DNA of 64,000 nucleotides, from positions 4,037,501-4,101,500 of the forward strand of contig CP114497.1 in the NCBI GenBank assembly GCA_027186245.1, read 5' to 3'. A program made the translations under genes and the position numbers. This DNA comes from Coriaria nepalensis (taxonomy: Eukaryota > Streptophyta > Magnoliopsida > Cucurbitales > Coriariaceae). Shown here one piece after another: positions 13,025 to 24,029 of the stretch. The notes under the pieces were generated by a model. That model saw only the letters and a list, made by a program, of their open reading frames with translations. It was not told the DNA's origin and ran no database searches. Within the stretch, counting starts at the first letter, position 1. The number at the start of each line of letters is the position of its first letter.

Positions 13025-13063
13025 ATCTCCCACTTGCACTAAACAAAATCTAATCTCAACCAG
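13025..13063 (-). other. Polypurine tract and internal remnant of A element
   Basis: On the reverse strand CAAGTGGGAGAT abuts the A2 LTR and matches the primer site for second-strand synthesis. Only 39 bp of the A internal region remain before the B LTR begins, so the B element appears to have landed just upstream of the A polypurine tract. The flanking pentamer at 13059-13063 is ACCAG; its partner copy was not found. Confidence 0.6.
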
Positions 13064-15097
13064 TGTTAATCTACGAGTAATCCATAAGCAGATGCAGCAA
13101 TTTAAAATTCTTCAGATCTAATCCTAAACATGGATTAAACTCATACACATACACCAAGATTGATCACACAAACATATATCAAATATATATTTAATGGAAA
13201 GCGCAGAAAAGTTACAAGAAACTAAGAGATTAAGATCGAAAAAACTTAGTGATCTTAATACCAAACTGTATAAATCTTCTTGCTCCTTTATCATGGCCGA
13301 ATTTAATAGGAAGATTGAGGTGCCCAAGAGTTCACCTCTAATCATAATCCGCGTAGTTCAGTTCACTCGATTGATTTTCTACTATAAGATTAATCACATA
13401 ATTCAAAGAGCTGGTGGAAAGAAAAATGACTATCTCACTTTCTCACACTAGGGATTTCGACGAAGGGGCAAGTAAGTGCTTATAATATTCAGCCACCCAA
13501 ATACGATATTTATAATACTCAATTAGGTCTCAGGTTTCTTAACAGATTTAGGTTTTCTCATAGCATTAGGTTGCCTTAAACTAACTTAGGAAACAATGGG
13601 TGAAACCTACCTAATATATGGTTGGCCTTGTCATGGGTCTTTAGCCCATGTTAGTTAATCAACACCTTGATTAATTTATCCAATGAAATCCAATACACAA
13701 ATTAGCCCATTAACCATTTAATGTCTAATTGTTTATTATGGACCCGAGATACTTTTATATTTAAATAAGTAGTCTCAGTGTAAATTATTACATTCTAATA
13801 CAATCAATGTCATGCTAAGTTGTGCTAGCAAACCTTCACACATTTGATTTAATAAATTATAATTTACCATTTTGCCATTATAGTCATACTATAAGATAAA
13901 TTAATATTTTACCCATAAAATCAAAATTATCCGTTTTCCTTATTCTTATAAAAAATTTAATTGAGTTACTCTTAACTTTAATGCATGTGACCTATTAAGT
14001 TCTACATCACCCCAATAGGAGGATCTCATAACACTTTATGATTTTATCTAATTCATAATTAGATTCATTTTCTTTTAAAACATATTTAAAACTAAACAGT
14101 TAATTCAATCATCTCATGATTAATTAACTTAAACCTCCAAGTCAATATTGACTTCTAGCAAAGTGTGAGACTATCTAAGAATGAGAAGTAAGCATCTTTG
14201 AAAAGAACCTATTGTGACTAAAAACTGAAAAATAACAATCTTTCCATCTAGTCAATGTCATGATTCCTTCTACGGCATGGTTTAACACTGAAACCCTAAC
14301 AGAAAAATCATTAACCACTTATATTGTTAATAAACATAGACAATGGATTTACTAAAACTCTTTTCATACCATACTACCTTGCAAGAATTTCATTGTTCAA
14401 TAAAGTATACAAATAACTCGGAAGCGATGAATTACCTCTCAATAACTCATAACCTTCATGTACAACATTTCATACCTAACAATTAACCTCATGTTCACCC
14501 TTGGTTAGGACTAATTAGAATGATGTTAAAGTATGAAACTCGGAACACAAGACACCATGGCGATCTCAAGTCTAAAGACCACATGTAATATAGTCATTAG
14601 ATGATTCTCATTAACTGTCAATATTAATTACTATTGAGAACTATTTAAATGTCATGTTCGGTATCTTTAGTCTCTATTAAGTACCCATATAATCATCATG
14701 ATATTCCACTAATATCAATGGCCATGAGATCGGCCGACCTAAACACTTTAGGTGATGAACTATGTGATTATTTATCTGGATCATCAATGTCCACTCTTGA
14801 GATCCAATGACAACAAACAATTCATGTCTTTAAGCTTTAAGCATCTTGAGTCTCAATAAGTAAGATCATCATGGCCTCCAAAGTGCATAACTTAAGACAC
14901 TAGACTTTATCATGACATGTGTTTATAAAACTTAAGATATTAATTCCATTGTAAGTAATATATATGATAAATAGATGAATGCCTTTACTAGTATTTAATA
15001 AAAAATAATATCATTAATTTTTACAAATAAGATTATATCTCATAAAGTTTATACCCATCAGGTAAGACCCGATTTTCTTGGTGGGCATATACCTTCA
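13064..15097 (-). mobile_element. B-family 3' LTR (B2), reverse, complete ends
   Basis: The + strand starts TGTTAATCTACGAG and ends ATATACCTTCA, so the sense strand runs TGAAGG..TAACA. Length is 2034 bp. It is followed on the + strand by ATCTCTCACCT, the complement of a polypurine tract AGGTGAGAGAT, and then by copia RNase H coding sequence. That makes it the 3' LTR of the copia relic to its right. The copies at 5414 and 61835 share its start, and partial forward copies lie at 51.0, 52.45, 56.36 and 56.99 kb. Two overlapping chance frames at 13.12-13.45 kb are not genes. Confidence 0.8.
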
Positions 15098-15353
15098 ATC
15101 TCTCACCTGATCATTTTAGAATCTAATTCTCATCTACCTTTTGTTGGAAAATCCATTTAGTTAGTGGATCGGCCATGTTATTATTTATATCAACTATCTC
15201 TATATTCATATACACATTCCAAGTTAATATCAAATTAAGTGAAAAATGTAGTAACATGTGTTTGGACCTTGATAAGACCTAGGTTCCTCTTACATGTACT
15301 ATTACATCATAATTATCATAGCCAACGACTAAGAGATTATTAATCCTAGGAAC
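15098..15353 (-). pseudogene. Copia pol, C-terminal end of RNase H (B element)
   Basis: Read on the reverse strand, this piece starts VPRINNLLVVGYDNYDVIV, continues with SKHM, and ends with IEIVDINNNMADPLTK. This is the usual C-terminal order of copia RNase H, YCDN..KHI..I-x-T-x-x-N-x-A-DPLTK, just before the polypurine tract at 15098-15108. The YCDN motif is altered to GYDN and stops interrupt the frame. It is the direct continuation of the fragment that ends at 17197, separated from it by the solo LTR. Confidence 0.75.
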
Positions 15354-17192
15354 TGTTGGGCATGGTGCTCTGAAAGTAGGTGATGAGTATTGTTTTGAGA
15401 AATTAATAAAACTGACATTTTTCTATATAATTGTTGGTATGTATTATTATTGAATAATGTGTATAAATATCAGTAAATTCTAAATTCATTCATGTTACTA
15501 TAATCTTGTATTGCTACGAGAAATTGAAGATTATAGATAATAAATTAAATTGTCTACAACATATTAAAGTATGAAATCTTTAAATGATGGTTGCTAGTAT
15601 AGTTCGCTAACATTGTGAATGCAAGAGATCTAGATTCAGATCACTGATGTAGATAGGCATCTTAGTGGAAGTACTTTATATAATTGGATTATATAAGACA
15701 TGACCCGATATGAATTAATTCTTTATTAAAATATCATTTGCCATAAAGAATTTTATTCATATCAAAAGATGATCATATGTAGATCACTCTGAATCCTGAG
15801 TCGTCATGAACTCATGTTTATATCACTTGGATCTTTCGATTCACTTATCACATATTTTTTGTAAAACATATCAAAGACTTTTGTTTTAGAGATTCATTGG
15901 GTAAATTGGTTCGGAAAGTGATTTGCAGATATGGAATCCGAACCTTCTTCATAGAACATTGTATATTGGATCCCTTAAGAGTTAATTCTAGAACTGAATG
16001 GTTTTGAGTTCAAATTTATAATTAAATTATAAATTGATCGTTTAGTAGTGGAGTAATGGTAATTAAGGATAAAAAGATAATTAGAATGGTAAAATGATAA
16101 TTTTGACAAGCTCTAATTATGAATCAGTTATTAGATGATTAGATTGCATATAATGATAATATCAATAGACTACTAAAGTGTAATCCCATATTGACATGTG
16201 CTATAATTGCAAGAGTGCAATTCCATATTTTTAGAGGAATAATATTGGGATTTATAAATTAGATTTATAAGATTAAAGAGTTTAATTAATAATCTAATTT
16301 ATTGGAATTTTGAATTATAGGTTCATAGTCCTCATGTCATCTCTATAAAACACTATATGGGGTAAGAATGTTAAAGTTTGGAAAAATAACTTATTTTTAA
16401 GAAAACTTATGGGCAAAATTTGTAATTATGAGATAATTAGTATTAATTAATTAAAAGATGTCTTTTAAATGATGAATTTCGAAATTCATATATTAAATAA
16501 TAATATATTTGATTTTGAATCAATTATATTATATATAATATTAAATTGATATGAGATATTAATTTAATACTAAGATTAGGTAAGTCAAATTTAAATTGGT
16601 CTGAAAAACTAATTTAAAAGTCAAATAAGATATGACTTGATTTAAAATTGATGAGATTCTATTTTAAATAAGATTTCAAAAGGTTGGACTAAATCAAATA
16701 TATCGTTAAAGATATGATATGATTTGAAATAAATAAGATTTTATCTTAAATTAAATTTGAAAATATTTGATCATATCAAAGATATCATCTAATGATTATC
16801 TTATGATTTAATATTATGATTAAGTCATCAATTCAATTAATTTAAAGTCTTTATATTTAATTGAAAACCTAATGGAACTCTATAAACACATCATGTTCTA
16901 ATTATTTCATGATGCGAAAAATAGAGAGGCTTTTTCATAAAAAGAAAAAGAAAAAAAGACATTGTCATCTCTACATGCCCACACACATCCTAGTGTGTTG
17001 AAGATCGATCTGGAATATTATGGTGTGAGTCTCCTTGAATGATTCACGTAGGCTAAGATATGATCTCTTCGCATAGCTATAGGATAAATTTATATATATC
17101 TAAAAGATCGCTAAAAGTTTTTAGAAAATTTTTGTTATACACAAGGACCAATAATTGTTTCCGTTGTGAAATTTTAAACCCGTTTTCCAATA
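15354..17192 (-). mobile_element. C-family solo LTR with GGAAC target duplication
   Basis: The + strand starts TGTTGGGCATGGTGC and ends CCCGTTTTCCAATA, i.e. sense TATTGG..CAACA with the first TG mutated to TA. Length is 1839 bp. GGAAC flanks both sides, at 15349-15353 and 17193-17197. No internal retroviral-type coding sequence lies between, so it is a solo LTR left by recombination between two LTRs. It splits the RNase H domain of the B copia element: GLNVVP before, the VPRINN continuation after. The relative C1 lies inverted at 3288. Confidence 0.9.
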
Positions 17193-18720
17193 GGAACCAC
17201 ATTAAGTCCGGTTATGAAGCTTTTATCTAAAACACCTCCTTTACGACATCCAATTATGCAATATATTCGGCCTTAATGGAGGATTTCACGGGCGTTTCTT
17301 GGAACATTTTCAATTTTACCGCTCCTCCAAAATAGGAAAAACAAAACAAAAACAAAACTGATTTATTATCATCGATATCCATTTCAAATTAGAGTGTGAA
17401 ATATCACTTTTCAATTTGGACGCTTCATAAAATTAAGGATATATTCTCTATCCTTCTAAATCAATTAAGGACATTCTTAATAGCATCTTAATGCTTTATT
17501 AACTTGATTGCCTTAATCATGATCGTATCTCTTTAAAGCATAGGCTATAATTGGTTGGATTTGTTGACTCATTGGCAAAAGTCATCTCTTGGAACCTTTC
17601 ATGCTAAACAACTTTAGCAATTTTACCTATGTATATTGATTGACTCAAGCCAAGCAATTCTACCTAAATCAATTTAGGACATTCTTAATAACAATTTAAT
17701 GCTTTATCAACCTAATTACTTTAAACTTGCTCATAAGTCTTTAAAGCAAAGGCTATTTTTTGTCGTAGTCATAGTATAACATATTCATGCTATACCTCTA
17801 CTTTCATATCTTATATTCCATCTCTTAAGAGAGGAGGATTTCTTGACTAATTGGCGAAAATCATCTCTTGAAATCCTTAATGCTAAGCATCTTTAGCAAT
17901 TTTTCCTATGTATCTTTATTGGGTCAAGCCAAACAATCTTTCGAATCTATCTCTATAAACCTCAACAAAATATTCTTACCCAAATATTATGGAGGATTGT
18001 TTCGATATTTATAGTTTAACAGATTAAATTATAGCTACCTCATTCTCTAATTAGTAGCATTTCATCTATATAAGGAATTTATGAACATTTCTTACTACCA
18101 CTAACCTTCTCATGCACACAAGGATCATCTTCATTTTTAATGAAATTAGACGATCTGATCATTTTATCAAAATAATTGTCCCAATTCCAATATGCTTATT
18201 TCAATCCATAAATGGATACTTATTACTTACACAACTTCTTTATGTATTTTTATGTGAAAACCTCGAGTTGTATTATCTATACTTTTACTAGTGGTCATAA
18301 TTTGTAATAATGGTTTTTCACATTCTCTTGTCATATTTGGTAGTCACAACTGGTTGTAAGCGTAAGCAATATATGTGCATACTTTGGGAATGATTCCTTT
18401 AAGTGCATCTATTTCTCAGAATCCAAGTTACTCATAGACTTGGAATGTGTCATAGGGTCATCATCTATGACTAGACCGTTATTAGGATTTTCTACTAGAA
18501 ATTTGTATCATTTGGGCTCACCAGAAAAATACTTGACCTATGAATCTATTATGCACTCTGAGATTTCACGATTGCCTCTTTTAAGGATGTTTAGATGTAT
18601 CAGTTCATTGAGTATAGAACTCTCTGTTTGTAATTATTTTATGGTTCTTGAATTTCATCAAGTTATATCATACTCCCACTAGTTCTTTCAAAAAGAAAAT
18701 CCATTTATGAAAAGGTAGTG
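17193..18720 (-). pseudogene. Copia pol relic: reverse transcriptase to RNase H
   Basis: Reverse-strand reading, with many stops. Near 18.5-18.4 kb is the pre-RT segment (VENPNNGLVIDDDP), then a jump to LTLTTSCDYQI, the start of the RT core. Near 18.14 kb is EDDPCVHEKVSGS, the stretch just before the catalytic YVDD in this family. The YVDD itself has decayed beyond recognition. RNase H follows at 17.3-17.2 kb (SSIKAEYIA, then GLNVVP). Comparison with normal order shows an internal deletion between the pre-RT segment and the RT core, and a tandem duplication at 17.44-17.96 kb. It belongs to the element whose 3' LTR is at 13064-15097. Confidence 0.7.
17440..17960. repeat. Tandem duplication inside copia relic
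   Basis: Block one: AAATCAATTAAGGACATTCT (17458) to the end of a CAAGCCAAGCAATTCTACC stretch (17665). Block two repeats the same order: AAATCAATTTAGGACATTCT (17668), CTTTAAAGCAAAGGCTAT, then TTTAGCAATTTTTCCTATGT (17892) and CAAGCCAAACAATC. The unit is about 210-285 bp, because block two has an extra ~60 bp in the middle. Confidence 0.7.
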
Positions 18721-20086
18721 GTTTTCATAACAAATATCTTTTATTGTGAAAGTATGATGGAAACATATCCTAATATCCTTTTAAGATATCTCACAAAATA
18801 AAAACTTTCAGTCCTGGCCTCCAATCATATCTCCATATCATAATATGGTTCAATGACATTCTTATTCCACACCATATCTCATATGAATTATAACATAAGA
18901 GTAATGAGGGGAAATTCTTATTTGTATGTAGAAATAATATTATTAGGCATAACCTCGAATATTTTATAGAAGATTGATTTGACTAATCGAATAAAATCAA
19001 ATAAGGTATGATACCTGCATTCGACATTATAGGAGGTGTTCATTAAGAGAGAATCTAACTCTTAATTTAATTTAGGGAAAAGTGATTATCATGCCCAATA
19101 AACAATTGTTCACAAGTTGTTATTGATTGAGAATCAATTGGACCTAATATGTCCAAAAAAACAATGTTGTGAATTCTTGTTTTGTTGGCATGATGTAATC
19201 GCTAGTGTCAACTTGTTTGAATCACATCAAACTTTTCTTCTCTTAATTTTTTCAATATTGAAATAAGTTTTATTCTATTAAAATTTGGAATATGCATTTC
19301 AACTATTACCATAAAATATCTCATCTAATGAGATATTAAAAGTATTGTTCTTTGACTTTCAAAAATAGAAACAACACTTAAGCAAAAAGCAAGTATATAA
19401 AACATCAATTCATTGATTTCTAAATTTATGCCAAATGACAAGGATGAAACTGAAAATACCAAGGCTAATGTAACAACTCTTTGTTCATTTATTGCCTTTA
19501 GGTACACTTTATCTTTCTTAAAATTGACAACTTTTAATATTAATCATATATCCCATACTTTTCATAAAATAATTTAAAAGAAATATTATCCCCAAACTTT
19601 GAACAACAATGAAATATCAATATGTATCGTAATGGGGACTCGCTTAGCCTTTCATTTTTGTTTTCCGATTTCTTTTGCTACTATTGTGGAAACTCTTTTC
19701 CAATTTCTTTATCCCTTCCATCTAAACGGAAATTTCAAGCTTTGTAACTACTTTACAAATTATGAAATAGAATCAAATAAGTATTAGATTACTAAGTTAA
19801 ACTTAGTGATTTAATAATTTTAAAAATAAGTAATTTTTAAGTAACTAAGTCACTACTTAGAATTTTGACAATTGTAAAACTTATTCCTATCACTTTACTT
19901 ATAAATGTCAAAATATTGTTTGGCACTTGTGATGAAACAAAAGTGCCTTTCACACATCATTAAATGAAATAAGACTTTTAGAGATTGTATACATGTTATT
20001 TGGAATATTTATGCTATTAACATATTTAAGGTTATCGATAATCTCAACGATACATAATTTCTCATAAAGCTTTTGAAGCTAGTTAT
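18721..20086 (-). other. Decayed upstream part of B copia element
   Basis: This lies between the RT relic and the short-LTR element, where integrase and protease would be expected. The reverse strand gives only scattered suggestive words among stops, and no domain can be asserted. It ends at the GTTAT duplication (20082-20086). Confidence 0.4.
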
Positions 20087-20165
20087 TGTAACGCCCGCCC
20101 TACCAGCTGCTTATTCTATTGAATACTTTAGACGGAAACACGCACAGCTAGTAGGGGAATGTTAC
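20087..20165 (-). repeat. 3' LTR of short-LTR element
   Basis: On the + strand it starts TGTAACGCCCGCCCTACC and closes with CTAGTAGGGGAATGTTAC. The two arms can pair (GTAAC..CCTAC.AGCTG with CAGCT.GTAGG..GTTAC) around a ~37-nt loop carrying TTATTCTATTGAATACTTTA. Confidence 0.8.
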
Positions 20166-21293
20166 CTTTCTCTATTTTTCTTTAATAAACTTTACTTTCA
20201 AAAGCATTTTTAAGGAAATAACATAATGATTTGAAAATATTACGGAAGTCTTTATCATAGGGAATTAATCCCAAAACTTTTAAATAACTTTATTCTTTAT
20301 TTGAATATACACATACATACATATACATAAGTTTGTCTAAAGAAGTGCGGATTTTTCAAACTCATTGCTTATAGAGGTCGGGTCTCATATGTAAAATTTC
20401 ACAGGACTGATTGCCTCAATTCGCATATTCCTTAGCTTACCACCTTATCTTTATAATTTCTTACAACATAGGGTAGACATTTATGAGCTAGAAGCTCAGT
20501 AAGGATATAGTCCTACTCACATTACTATTCTTTTTTTTTTTTACTACTTTTACTTAATGCTTTTCTGACTTATATCTGGCATGCATAAATTCCTATCCTT
20601 CTACATACTTAGGTCTTGAGGATGCTACTGCTAGCATGTCAATTGATATCTAATCAGCGGTCCGCTTATGACTGTTGCAATGATCTGCTTATGACCTTTT
20701 CTTTAATATTATTTGGGGTCCTTTATGATCGACAAGCAATCATTATTTTGACCCGGTAGCACCTCACTTTAATGTTATGCAGAAGTATGCTTATGATTCT
20801 TATTCACTTTGGCACAACATTAACCTTTGGAAATATGAACATATGCATTCAATCGTAGCATGTTTAAAGTTTGCATTATTCCTAAACCATCATGGTATAC
20901 TATGTTCATATTAGTCATAAATCTTATTTCTAGCATGGTAATAAAATCATTTCATTTCTACGTAACGTGCTATAATCATAATCCTAACATAGACAGTTAG
21001 CGGGATAAATATTTTCTATAAGTCATCATGCTTAATAATTAATATTATCCTCAATTAATATAATTATTTTAAATAACTATAACCACAAATAAACAATATC
21101 ATATATGTGTGTTGCAATGAGATTATACTTACAGATCTTTAGTGTTACGCATATATTATTTATTAACCTTAGCATGATAAATATTATCTTCAATTTATCA
21201 TGTCTATGAATGATTATACTATCATAAAAATATTATAATAATCATTCATTTCTTCATACTAGTCATAATCTTACTTATAACATGGTCGTAACA

Positions 21294-21600
21294 TCAAGAA
21301 TACTTTTCTCTATTTGGAACCTTTGCATTGTTGAAGAGTCTTTCTAGAGTTCCGATCCAATTTTCAGCTATCCTTGGATTATGGCCACCTGAGAATTCAG
21401 ATGGTTTATACTTAATAAATTTCTCAGCGGTGGAACTTGAATTTTCGGCTCGAGGGGGTATTGGTCGTTGTAGCATCTCCTAGAGTTGTTGTTGTTGAAG
21501 TAGCATGTCTATCATTTCTCATTGTCTTCGAGTTAGGTCTCGTAACTCGCTCATCTCTTGTTGACTTAGGTCATTGATTGGGCAGAGAGCACTTGATTTT
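21294..21600 (-). pseudogene. gag-like fragment 2 of short-LTR element
   Basis: Reverse-strand reading with two stops in the Gln-rich start (near 21570-21480), then SSSTAEKFIKYKPSEFSGG and ENWIGTLERLFNN. This is the N-terminal half of a Ty3/gypsy-type gag domain, stopping before the G-x-A-x-x-WW part. It is a second gag start downstream of fragment 1, so the internal region looks composite. Confidence 0.6.
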
Positions 21601-21889
21601 CTAGAAATATAAAGTATGAAAAAGAAAATTTTCATACAGAGATAAGTTTAACTATAACATATATTTCATATTTATTTATTGATCACCATTTATATTACAA
21701 AAATTGATCATCTATTACTCAAAACTAACTAGCCTATTTACATGTCAAAACATCAAAAAAAATTTCTTTCTCTCTTTTTTTTTTTTTTACAAAGGGTTCT
21801 AGTCTAGATAAGTCGGACTACAAAAGAAAATATACTATATGATACTAATGGTTATGGGTTAGTTAGCTACTTTCATGGGTAGATTATCA

Positions 21890-22286
21890 TTATCTTTGGT
21901 TCTTCTTCCGAGGTTTCGTCCGGTTCTCCCGGATTAGGAGGTGTGACATATTGCGATATATCCTTACCCCTAATTCGATCCATGCGACATCTCTAGCGTC
22001 TAGATTTATTCCATGCCACCAAGTCCTGGCCTCGCCTCTTAATTGGCGTACAGCCAATCTAGCCCATACATCCTCCGTCACATCCGCTCCTATACATATG
22101 TAAATCTAGTGGTGTAAATAGTCTCAATCTTCGTATCCTTCGAAGGTGGGCGAGGCGGCCATGCAGAACGCAACTACCAACTCCATCCCACGCTGCCCTT
22201 TCGTGAGTTTTTGGCATATTGCCATATAGGTAGTGGTTAGAGTATTCATTAGTTCCTCCATAGTCTAAAGAACACATGTCATTCAT
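21890..22286 (-). pseudogene. gag-like fragment 1 of short-LTR element
   Basis: The reverse strand opens near 22286 and, with a frame change near 22140, gives PTFEGYED, then DVTEDVWARLAVRQLRGEA and RTWWHGINL. The order P-x-F-x-G, a hydrophobic helix, then G-E-A-x-x-WW is that of the retrotransposon gag (capsid) domain. Stops and frameshifts interrupt it, and no zinc knuckle follows. Confidence 0.6.
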
Positions 22287-22405
22287 TAATTATTTAATAT
22301 ATATAATTTAAATATAAATTTTAAGTAAATCCGACTCATACTTACAGCGACTGAAGACATCTCTTCCATGACTTGTACATATGAGGGTTGTCTACAAGAC
22401 CGTTA

Positions 22406-22418
22406 GGCTCTGATACCA
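22406..22418 (-). promoter_or_regulatory. Primer-binding site (initiator Met-tRNA)
   Basis: The reverse strand reads TGGTATCAGAGCC immediately inside the 5' LTR. This is the standard minus-strand primer site of plant LTR retrotransposons. It fixes the transcription direction of the element as reverse. Confidence 0.85.
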
Positions 22419-22502
22419 AACAATAATGCCCACCCTACTAGTTGTGCGTGTTTCAGTCTAAAGTATTCAATAGAATAAGCAGTTGGTAGGACAGACGTTG
22501 TA
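22419..22502 (-). repeat. 5' LTR of short-LTR element
   Basis: On the + strand it starts AACAATAATGCCCACCC and ends GACAGACGTTGTA, where TA is presumably a mutated CA. The arms match those of the other LTR, but the loop reads TAAAGTATTCAATAGAATAA, the reverse complement of the loop at 20087. Confidence 0.8.
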
Positions 22503-22507
22503 GTTAT

Positions 22508-22760
22508 TCATTAATGCAAGTATAATATATTACATCTCATTAATTCTCTTCAATCACTTCAATCAAGTGATTCTTGTTCCACCAAGTACTCTTTAGAAGC
22601 AACTAAAATGTTACGTATGTTTGATTCGGGATAACAATAATATGTTCATCTCTAAGAATGACTCTAACATTCCTAATGCCATTCCTTTTGAAAAATTGTC
22701 CAATCAATTTATTCAACTTGTGAATGGACTTTAAAACATGATTTGTTATTACACATTATA
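22508..22760 (-). pseudogene. Probable copia gag start (B element)
   Basis: Reverse-strand reading from about 22730: KSIHKLNKLIGQFFKRNG followed by VRVILRDEHIIVI. The I-x-K-L, basic stretch, and V-I-L-x-x-E-H spacing resemble the N-terminal gag of plant copia elements, as at 3000. The similarity is weak. The fragment ends at the GTTAT duplication where the short-LTR element entered. Confidence 0.4.
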
Positions 22761-22939
22761 TGAATATAAATATAAAAACAACATATGTAAATTTGTATAC
22801 AATATTAACTACCAAAATCAAAGGTCTTAACGATTTCGATATCTCTTACTATTTTCTTACCAATTTATATTTCCCTTATATATCAAATGAGAAAAATTAA
22901 TTTTTCTTAGTGAGAAAAAGATTTAATCATCGAATATTA

Positions 22940-23250
22940 TAATCTCACGTGTCCGTAGCCATAAGCATGAAAGGTAACAAACATTTTTTCAAATACATCT
23001 CATGCAATTTCTTTATCTTACCGCTAAGAAAACATAATCTCACATGTATATAGCTAATTATGTTATCTTATTTAAGTTTAACTTATACATTTTTGTAAAA
23101 TGTTATATATTAAATTACCTCATACATGTGTCCATGTTCATGTTTAGAATGATAACACTACTTAGTCACGCATTATATGCTAAGATAATAAATACATGTA
23201 TTTACACCAATTATAAGCTCCACGTGTCTATAGCTAACTTATAATTAATA
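22940..23250 (-). repeat. Copia leader repeat, inverted copy
   Basis: The core seen as GTGTCCGTAGCCATAAGC recurs near 22950, 23042, 23128 and 23222 at intervals of about 85-95 bp. The reverse complement matches the array at 2.49-2.83 kb, and the sequence just upstream in the sense direction (GGCTTGCCTTCCAAATATTA) matches that flank also. It supports a reverse-strand copia leader here. Confidence 0.55.
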
Positions 23251-23479
23251 TAAATATCACATATATTGTAATATTTGGAAGGCAAGCCATAAAAGAATTT
23301 TATGACCAATTTTAGCTTAATCTAATTAGAGGAGGGATTTAAACAAGCATAGTCTTATCTATCAATACGCATATATATATTATTCATGTACTATCTTATA
23401 GTCTTTAAACATGGTATATATATGGAATATGATGCATATACATTCCATAACTTAAATCACATACATCTAAAGTATGAAC

Positions 23480-23945
23480 ATGTTAAACAATTCAACTTTC
23501 ATATATTATATTACTTTATTTTTTAATGTGTGAGAATGTAATGTCAGGAAAATCCAAACAAGTTTTAGATTTAATTAATTTAAAATCTTGGTTATTTAAT
23601 ATAATTACATTCATCGAGTATGTTTTAATTAATGAAAAGCACAATAAACGATTAAAATATTTTCCTTAACTCCTTAAAGAATGTTTCCAAAAATGTTATG
23701 GAAAGTTTCCTTATTAAAAAAGTTTTATAAAAGAAAAGATGCTATCTTTAAAAATTTTCTTAATTCAGAACTCTTTCTAAAATAGAAAAGTCTTCTTAAA
23801 CCGGAAATGTTTTCAAATTATTTTTATTATTATTAAAAGGAAATAAGGAAGATTAGAACCTGAGGAAAGGTCTCATTCCTAACATTTGGTCAGTGTAGCA
23901 GAACAGAAGCAGGAATGGTTTCCTTATCCAAATAAATAGAAGAAA
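23480..23945. other. AT-rich DNA with no gene recognised
   Basis: This lies between the B copia leader and the 3' end of the LINE, where a 5' B LTR would be expected. No LTR terminus or domain was found. The LINE 3' end and tail could not be placed exactly. Confidence 0.35.
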
Positions 23946-24029
23946 AAAAATTTCCTAGTCTAGCCTAAGAATTTGTAACAAAATTACATTCTCTAAAAGC
24001 ATGAGAAATAGAAACAGGAAAAGACTTAA

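Larger units (their letters stand above)
20087..22502 (-). mobile_element. Short-LTR, gag-only retrotransposon (TR-GAG/TRIM-like)
   Basis: The element spans 2416 bp between two copies of GTTAT (20082-20086 and 22503-22507). Its termini are about 80 bp each. On the reverse strand the order is 5' LTR (22502-22419), a primer-binding site complementary to initiator Met-tRNA (TGGTATCAGAGCC, 22418-22406), two gag-like pieces, a purine-rich tract AGAGAAAGG, and 3' LTR (20165-20087). There is no protease, RT or integrase, so it would have needed enzymes from an autonomous relative. Its LTRs are near-palindromic hairpins whose loops lie in opposite orientation in the two copies (see findings). Confidence 0.8.

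Noticed and set aside
13124..13451. Overlapping 73- and 85-codon frames on opposite strands
   Set aside because: They lie in the B LTR, and a homologous but differently interrupted frame occurs at 62041 in another B LTR. No domain or codon signal was seen.
18440..18682. Forward frame of 80 codons
   Set aside because: It is antisense to the copia RT relic, whose reverse-strand motifs (VIDDDP and others) explain this sequence.
22059..22286. Reverse frame of 75 codons as an independent gene
   Set aside because: It is part of the broken gag-like fragment of the short-LTR element in a shifted frame.
20087..22502. DNA transposon with ~75-bp terminal inverted repeats
   Set aside because: A Met-tRNA primer site, a purine tract, gag-like coding and palindromic LTR arms explain it better as an LTR element with one inverted loop.
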